Both the position numbers and the translations under genes were made by a program. The notes below the pieces were generated by a model that saw only the letters and a program-made list of their open reading frames with translations, was not told the origin of the DNA and did not search any database. Shown in pieces: positions 34,503 to 34,541 of a DNA stretch of 34,541 nt (its first letter is position 1; each line of letters starts with the position of its first letter). This stretch comes from Geomicrobium sp. JCM 19039 (GTDB lineage Bacteria > Bacillota > Bacilli > Bacillales > Marinococcaceae): the NCBI RefSeq assembly GCF_000698145.1, contig NZ_BAXB01000033.1, positions 1-34,541 of the forward strand, in the 5' to 3' direction.

Positions 34503-34541
34503 AAAATAGCAACCAGCACCGCGCTATCCCTCCAACCCAAA

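Larger units (their letters stand above)
33373..34541. other. Gene-free right end rich in repeats
   Basis: Nearly 1.2 kb without a credible gene. It holds a terminator (33400-33435), a tandem 52-bp repeat (33581-33690), an AT-rich stretch (33720-33870) and a GC-rich duplicated palindromic element (34052-34217 and 34313-34502). Open frames inside the GC-rich part read through palindromes and are not protein-like. Confidence 0.6.

Overview
The window looks like chromosomal DNA from a Gram-positive, spore-forming member of the Bacillaceae. The evidence is strong Shine-Dalgarno sequences, TTG and GTG starts, an FMN riboswitch before ribU, a YjcZ-type tiny membrane protein, rpoY-rnjA, and gene order resembling the Bacillus subtilis dapH-dapL / ykuT / ykuV / rnjA-rpoY-ykrA-def-ykyA neighbourhood. 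The exported proteins are rich in Asp and Glu, which suggests an alkaliphile or haloalkaliphile (inference).

Layout. 1-0.66 kb: no recognisable gene, several perfect palindromes. 0.67-2.1 kb: a secreted ComEC/ComEA-like metallo-beta-lactamase lipoprotein with a DUF3006 partner. 2.1-4.3 kb: an MDR dehydrogenase converging on an acidic membrane-anchored protein with a duplicated C-terminal domain. 4.4-7.1 kb: tRNA-Val(GAC), an amidohydrolase, a Cu/Zn superoxide dismutase lipoprotein, a zinc-ribbon protein and a CsbD-like protein. 7.2-10.3 kb: CsoR, an ABC-2 exporter and CopZ. 10.4-13.0 kb: a cyclase-family hydrolase, UV-damage endonuclease UvsE, and FMN riboswitch-ribU. 13.0-18.7 kb: a two-component system and an RND exporter whose promoters share the same motif. 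18.8-21.7 kb: a GAF-like membrane protein with a small basic partner, two Cys-rich coat-like proteins and an AadA-like nucleotidyltransferase. 21.7-28.5 kb: MscS channel, dapH-dapL, a glycerophosphodiesterase, PhoU-like protein plus Na/Pi cotransporter, and YkuV. 28.5-33.4 kb: rnjA-rpoY, a Cof-type HAD phosphatase, peptide deformylase, a YjcZ-like protein and YkyA. 33.4-34.5 kb: gene-free, with tandem hairpin repeats and a GC-rich duplicated palindromic element.

A major caveat is that at least seven otherwise normal genes are split by small frameshifts, mostly the apparent loss of one base. The breaks are scattered through conserved housekeeping-type genes, so an uncorrected long-read consensus is more likely than real gene decay. 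I give such genes as one CDS spanning the break.

The most testable unit is the two-component system with its RND exporter. Both promoters carry TCATNNTCAGTTCAT exactly 10 bp before a TATRCT -10 box, which suggests autoregulation and control of the pump by the same response regulator. The repeat region at the right end is the best candidate for an undescribed sequence element.
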